Positions 32,955 to 36,533 of a stretch of DNA of 36,533 nt are shown here, one piece after another. How positions within the stretch are numbered: the stretch's first letter is position 1; each line of letters opens with the position of its first letter. A program made the position numbers and the translations under genes. The notes under the pieces were generated by a model. It did no database searches and was not told the origin of the DNA. It was given only the letters and a program-made list of their open reading frames with translations. Origin of the DNA: an uncultured Alistipes sp. (GTDB taxonomy: Bacteria; Bacteroidota; Bacteroidia; Bacteroidales; Rikenellaceae). The stretch lies in assembly GCA_900546065.1 (NCBI GenBank), contig URBK01000023.1, positions 1 to 36,533 of the forward strand, in the 5' to 3' direction.

Positions 32955-34028
32955 TTATTCTGTTGCTATGATCACCTCCGACCCATCTGCGAGATTGAGG
33001 TTGCCCGACGTGATTACAAGATCGCCTTCATTGAGGTCTGCGCCGCGTTCGGTATTGGCCTCTACGACATACTCACGGCTGTTGGCCAGCGACGTATGGA
33101 CATACGTCCATACCGCCTTGCCGTCGACATATCGGAAAAGCACCTCCAGATTGTCGCGTATGACAACGGCACTCTTCGGCACCACCAGCTGTTCACCTAT
33201 GGCCTGACGTATGAAAACCTTGACATTCATACCGTCGGTAAGCGTACCGTCGTTGGTTATGGTGGCATCGACCTGTACCTGACCGTTGTCGTCGATGGTG
33301 GGATTTATGGCCGTTATGCGGCCCTTTATCTCGCGCTTGAGATCGGCGTATGGGCTGACAGCAACCTCCTGACCTACCGCCAGCAGGCCGTATTCCGACT
33401 CCAATACGGGGAATCGCACCTCCAGCCGGCTGTCATCGAGCAATGTGCAGAACACGCCGCTCGCCTGCTCGTATGCATCCTGCTTTATATCGGCCACCTT
33501 GCCGGAGAATGGAGCCGTAAGCGTGCAGCGGTCGAAATTGCGGCGGGCGGTCTGTAACGACGTCATGGCATCGGCATAACCGGAGCGTATGCGTGCCAGC
33601 CGCACCACATCGGCCGGAGGCGTAACCGTATCGCCCAGCGTATATCCCAGCCCCACCAGCACATCGAGAAACGACAGACGGGCCTTTTCGAGAGCCAGCG
33701 ATGCCGCCCTGAGCTGTGAGGCATAGTCCGTGGTATCGATCACGGCAATAGCGGCTCCGCGGCCTACACGGGTGCCGTTTACGGCATTCACCTCGGCGAT
33801 CGCACCCGAGACCGCAAACGACAATTCGCTGCGACGGATGGCTTTCAGACGGCCGTTGCTGACAAGTTCCCGCATGAAGGTACGCCGCTGCAAAGTATCT
33901 ATCTGTACCTCGTTCTGCTCCGCACGATGTACCATGCGGTCGTTCGCATCCGATGACTTCTGGTCCGGGGCGTCGCCGCACGATGCCATAATTGCCGCAA
34001 GGGCCATATATGTCAGTATCCTTCTCAT
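32955..34028 (-). CDS. RND periplasmic adaptor lipoprotein, pump 2
   Basis: A 357-residue lipoprotein (MRRILTYMALAAIMASC, lipidated Cys17). Adaptor domains in order: lipoyl half 1 (FAVSGAIAEVNAVNGTRVGRGAAIAVIDTTDY), a helical hairpin (ASLALEKARLSFLDVLVGLGYT...TSLQTARRNFDRC), lipoyl half 2 (TLTAPFSGKVADIKQDAYEQASG), a beta-barrel (RFPVLESEYGLLAVGQEVAVSP), and a C-terminal domain with LVVPKSAVVIRDNLEVLFRYVDGKAVWTYV. The hairpin is short, with a Gly/Pro-containing tip (GYTLGDTVTPPADVV). It lies 22 bases after the TolC gene and 13 bases before the first RND gene. It should serve both permeases, since no second adaptor is present. Confidence 0.92.
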   Translation of the reverse strand: MRRILTYMALAAIMASCGDAPDQKSSDANDRMVHRAEQNEVQIDTLQRRTFMRELVSNGRLKAIRRSELSFAVSGAIAEVNAVNGTRVGRGAAIAVIDTTDYASQLRAASLALEKARLSFLDVLVGLGYTLGDTVTPPADVVRLARIRSGYADAMTSLQTARRNFDRCTLTAPFSGKVADIKQDAYEQASGVFCTLLDDSRLEVRFPVLESEYGLLAVGQEVAVSPYADLKREIKGRITAINPTIDDNGQVQVDATITNDGTLTDGMNVKVFIRQAIGEQLVVPKSAVVIRDNLEVLFRYVDGKAVWTYVHTSLANSREYVVEANTERGADLNEGDLVITSGNLNLADGSEVIIATE

Positions 34029-34050
34029 GTGGGTATTCGTTTTTAGGGTC

Positions 34051-35580
34051 CTACTCGGAGATTATCTTGTCGAACTCGGCTATGATATCCGTTCCCGAAA
34101 TGAAGTCATACAAAGTCTGCCGCCGAAGCTCGTAATACGAGAGCCAGAACGAAGCCAGCTCCGAGATGTATTGTTGGTTGGCGGCATCCTTCTCGCTTTG
34201 CGCCGTGTTCATCTCGGTGACCGATATGGTCCCGCGACGGAAGTTGTCCATCGCTATCTCGTAACGGTCGTCGGCTACCTGACGCGCACGGCGTGCCATG
34301 TAGCATTGGTTGCGCTGGTTGGCAAACTGTTCGATAAGCGTATATATCTGACGGCGGTAGTCTATCTCCTCCTGCTCGATCTGGCTGCGTACCATTTCGG
34401 CATTCGCCTTGGCCATCTTGACACGTCCCTTGCCCATGCCCCAGTCGAAGATGGGAATCGAGAACTCAAGCCCCACAACCTCCTGATCGAGCAGTCCGGA
34501 ATATGCCGTACGGAACGTATCCCCCGTCTGCGAAAGGCCGAACCGCGCATTTATCGAGGCGGAGGCTCCGCGGTCCGCCTTGGCCTGAGCCACACCCGCC
34601 TCGGCATTGAGGGCCTTGATCTCGTTGGTGAGTCTGAACGACGAGTTTTCGAGCGCCTTGTCCAGCGCCATGTCGTAGTCGATGTTGACGAGCGGGATCT
34701 CTTCATCCAACATCGGGTCCACCTGCGCATTCTCGTCAAGGCGCAGGAACGAATTAAGCTGCATCTGGCGTTCGCGCACCGAGAGGGCCGAAGTGTTGAT
34801 GGACAGACTGTCGTTGAGCATACGCAACTCGAGCTGCAAGAGCTCGTCCTTGGTGATGCTTCCTATCTCGAGCCGCTGCTCGGCTATCGAATGCAACGCC
34901 CGGGTGTTGGCATAGTTCTTTACCGCGATGTCGTAGTTGGCACGGCTCAGCGCCAGATTGAAGAAGTAATTTACCGCCTGCAGCGTTATATCCTCCATTG
35001 CCTCGATGTACTTGCGTTTGGCCAGCTCGTACTCCTTCGGCTCGATCTTCTTCTCCCACTTGAAGCGGTTGTATGCAAACAGCGGCTGCGTGTACGACAG
35101 GGTTATGGGCTGCGAATAGTAGGATTTTATGTTTTTGTCCCCGAACTGGTCGAGTCGGTTTAACGACGAATAGAGGCTGAGCGTACCGCCCGTAAATCCT
35201 ATATTCTGCCTCACGGAGAGTCCTACGGTATTCTGGAGATTGTAATTCTCGATGTACCGCATGTCGCCCGTATCGTAATCCTGCAACAGACGCAGCGAAC
35301 GGTCGAAATTTAGCACGCTGCCCGTAAGGTTGAGCGACGGCAGACGGCTCGCGCGATACGAGCGGAACGACCAATAGGCAGACATGAATGTGTATCGCGC
35401 CGTCATGGCGTTTATCGATTGGTTCTGAGCGTCGTATATCGCCTGCTCGAGGGTAATAGGAATGACTTTCCCTGCATTTTGACCGCCCGTGCCTTCCGCA
35501 TCCGAAGTCTGTCCCATGACCGACGCCGTGACCACACAACAGGCCAACACCGTAAAAAATATATTCTTGATTCTTGTCAT
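34051..35580 (-). CDS. TolC-family outer-membrane efflux channel, pump 2
   Basis: A 509-residue outer-membrane factor. The signal peptide is IKNIFFTVLACCVVTASVMGQ. After an acidic linker, the two-fold repeat of coiled-coil and barrel strands follows: LEQAIYDAQNQSINAMTARYTFMSAYWSF, RASRLPSLNLTGSV, YSQPITLSYTQPLF, then in the second half LNAEAGVAQAKADRGASASINARFGLS and VGLEFSIPIFDWGMGKGRVKMAKANAEM. It is the first gene of the operon, then adaptor, two RND genes and the propeller. The order channel-first differs from pump 1, where TolC is last. No TAnnTTTG box is obvious in the 35581-35739 gap, so its promoter is unassigned. Confidence 0.92.
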   Translation of the reverse strand: MTRIKNIFFTVLACCVVTASVMGQTSDAEGTGGQNAGKVIPITLEQAIYDAQNQSINAMTARYTFMSAYWSFRSYRASRLPSLNLTGSVLNFDRSLRLLQDYDTGDMRYIENYNLQNTVGLSVRQNIGFTGGTLSLYSSLNRLDQFGDKNIKSYYSQPITLSYTQPLFAYNRFKWEKKIEPKEYELAKRKYIEAMEDITLQAVNYFFNLALSRANYDIAVKNYANTRALHSIAEQRLEIGSITKDELLQLELRMLNDSLSINTSALSVRERQMQLNSFLRLDENAQVDPMLDEEIPLVNIDYDMALDKALENSSFRLTNEIKALNAEAGVAQAKADRGASASINARFGLSQTGDTFRTAYSGLLDQEVVGLEFSIPIFDWGMGKGRVKMAKANAEMVRSQIEQEEIDYRRQIYTLIEQFANQRNQCYMARRARQVADDRYEIAMDNFRRGTISVTEMNTAQSEKDAANQQYISELASFWLSYYELRRQTLYDFISGTDIIAEFDKIISE

Positions 35581-35739
35581 GGTATTTTCACAAATCGTCG
35601 TCTCGTTTGGTAAATTTCAACCGACATAGAGCCATCGCCGACCGCAAGCGCGCAATTTATTGTAAATATACGCATTAAAAACATATTATGCAAACACTCC
35701 CTGCAAATGGCAAAAATGCAAAGCGGTATTACAGGCGGT

Positions 35740-36219
35740 TTATTCACCCGGCACTACAACACCTTCGACTATAAACGATACGGGCCGCGACGCACCGCTA
35801 TGCGTAACTGCTACCTTTTTGCGAAATACACCCTCGGTATCTGCCGTGAAACTCAAACTCAACTCCACCTCCCCACCTGCGGCCACCGGTTTTTTGCTCC
35901 ACTCTATTTTAGTACAACTGCACGATGTTACAGCATTGACAATCACCAGCACATCATCCGATATATTTCGCGCCCGCACCGCCACCTCACGCGTCTGCCC
36001 CATAGGTACATCGCCCAAGGCCACCGTTGTGGCGTCGAATTTCAGATATCTGTCGGTATCGGCCTCCCCGCCCGACATATCCACGCTTTGTTCCAACGCT
36101 GCGGCATTGGCCTCATACAAAGCCTGCGCGTCACTGCGCCTGCCTCCACACGAAACGGACAACAAACACAACGACGCGCCGACAAGCCTTACGGCCACAC
36201 TATAACTACTACGGTTCAC
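35740..36219 (-). CDS. DUF1573 lipoprotein
   Basis: About 159 residues. No in-frame ATG exists between the upstream in-frame stop (36234-36232) and the signal peptide, so the start is GTG 36219 or TTG 36228; GTG is preferred because it directly precedes the signal sequence. The lipobox SVSC (Cys24) marks a lipoprotein. The DUF1573 domain is clear: KFDATTVALGDVPMGQTREVAVRARNISDDVLVIVNAVTSCSCTKIEWSKKPVAAGGEVELSLSFTADTEGVFRKKVAVTHSG, an immunoglobulin-like fold with the CSC motif. The family is common in Bacteroidetes, with no established function. It sits 20 bases (11 from TTG) after a redoxin-like gene, with which it is probably co-transcribed. Confidence 0.88.
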   Translation of the reverse strand: MNRSSYSVAVRLVGASLCLLSVSCGGRRSDAQALYEANAAALEQSVDMSGGEADTDRYLKFDATTVALGDVPMGQTREVAVRARNISDDVLVIVNAVTSCSCTKIEWSKKPVAAGGEVELSLSFTADTEGVFRKKVAVTHSGASRPVSFIVEGVVVPGE

Positions 36220-36239
36220 ATTTATCAATGTTTATCAAC

Positions 36240-36533
36240 TTAATTCTTTTCATCCGGGACGTAAATCCCATCGTGAGCGAGCATATTATCAAGCGTTGCT
36301 TTGAAAAGGTTCCACATTGCATCACTCGCCACCGGATCTCCAACCAGAACTATTTCATCATTCTTATCCATTAAAAAACAATGATATATAGCATTATCTG
36401 GGATGAAATTGTTTTTTGCTATAAATTCATTATTTTTATCTACTAACACTTGATGTTTAAAATCCGAATCCTGTAAAACCTCAAATCCGCAACTAAGCTC
36501 TTCAGCGTCCTTCTTGCGTCTAAACGTCCTCTC
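36240..36533 (-). CDS. Redoxin/TlpA-like protein, 3' part only (runs off the window)
   Basis: The frame is open from the window edge to the stop at 36240, giving the last 97 residues. The pattern FEVLQDSDFKHQVLVDKNNEFIAKNNFIPDNAIYHCFLMDKNDEIVLVGDPVASDAMWNLFKATLDNML matches the C-terminal half of a thioredoxin-like fold: the strand before the P-loop, HCFLMDKNDEIVLVG as the final hairpin, and a closing helix. In this phylum such proteins are often paired with DUF1573 genes, as here. The 5' part, including any signal peptide or CxxC motif, lies outside. A start inside the window (e.g. the GTG or TTG at 36452 or 36449) would cut the fold in half and is not credible. Confidence 0.7.
   Translation of the reverse strand, partial: ERTFRRKKDAEELSCGFEVLQDSDFKHQVLVDKNNEFIAKNNFIPDNAIYHCFLMDKNDEIVLVGDPVASDAMWNLFKATLDNMLAHDGIYVPDEKN

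Overview
The window looks like a chromosomal segment of a Bacteroidales gut bacterium, most likely Alistipes or another Rikenellaceae. GC is fairly high, yet ATA (Ile) and TAT (Tyr) codons are common. Promoters follow the Bacteroidetes pattern TTTG-N19-TAnnTTTG. The protein families are ones typical of this phylum: DUF4919, DUF5009, DUF5128-type propellers, BT_3928-like DoxX proteins, and paired RND pumps with lipoprotein adaptors. Species assignment is inference; no rRNA is present.

Layout. 1-5.2 kb: a DUF4919 protein and a clostripain-type lipoprotein (+) meet an RluB-like pseudouridine synthase (-) at a shared terminator, followed by a MATE exporter (+). 5.2-9.9 kb: a two-gene minus-strand unit encoding a 995-residue TPR protein and a beta-barrel outer-membrane protein. 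10.0-15.8 kb: OsmC (+), then a complete tripartite RND efflux operon on the minus strand (adaptor, permease, TolC), whose last gene overlaps osmC tail to tail. 15.8-17.6 kb: thymidylate kinase and a DoxX/BT_3928-like membrane protein, with a strong terminator. 17.7-22.1 kb: suf iron-sulfur assembly genes in the order sufB-sufC-sufD-sufS, with a short SufD. 22.1-23.2 kb: a DUF5009 acyltransferase-like membrane protein.

23.2-25.5 kb is gene-poor: tRNA-Ser(GCT), a degenerate minisatellite-like array with a nested period, a strong terminator, a small secreted repeat protein, and tRNA-Phe(GAA) with its own promoter and terminator. 25.5-35.6 kb is a second efflux operon on the minus strand: TolC, lipoprotein adaptor, two different RND permeases in tandem, and a 6-bladed beta-propeller lipoprotein. 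The window ends with a DUF1573 lipoprotein and the 3' part of a redoxin-like gene that runs off the edge.

Most of the window is envelope biology (two efflux systems, lipoproteins, a TPR/barrel pair) plus core housekeeping (suf, tmk, tRNAs). I see no phage, transposase, CRISPR or classical defence genes. The least explained elements are the repeat array behind tRNA-Ser, the TPR/barrel pair, the minimal SufD and the internally repeated secreted protein.
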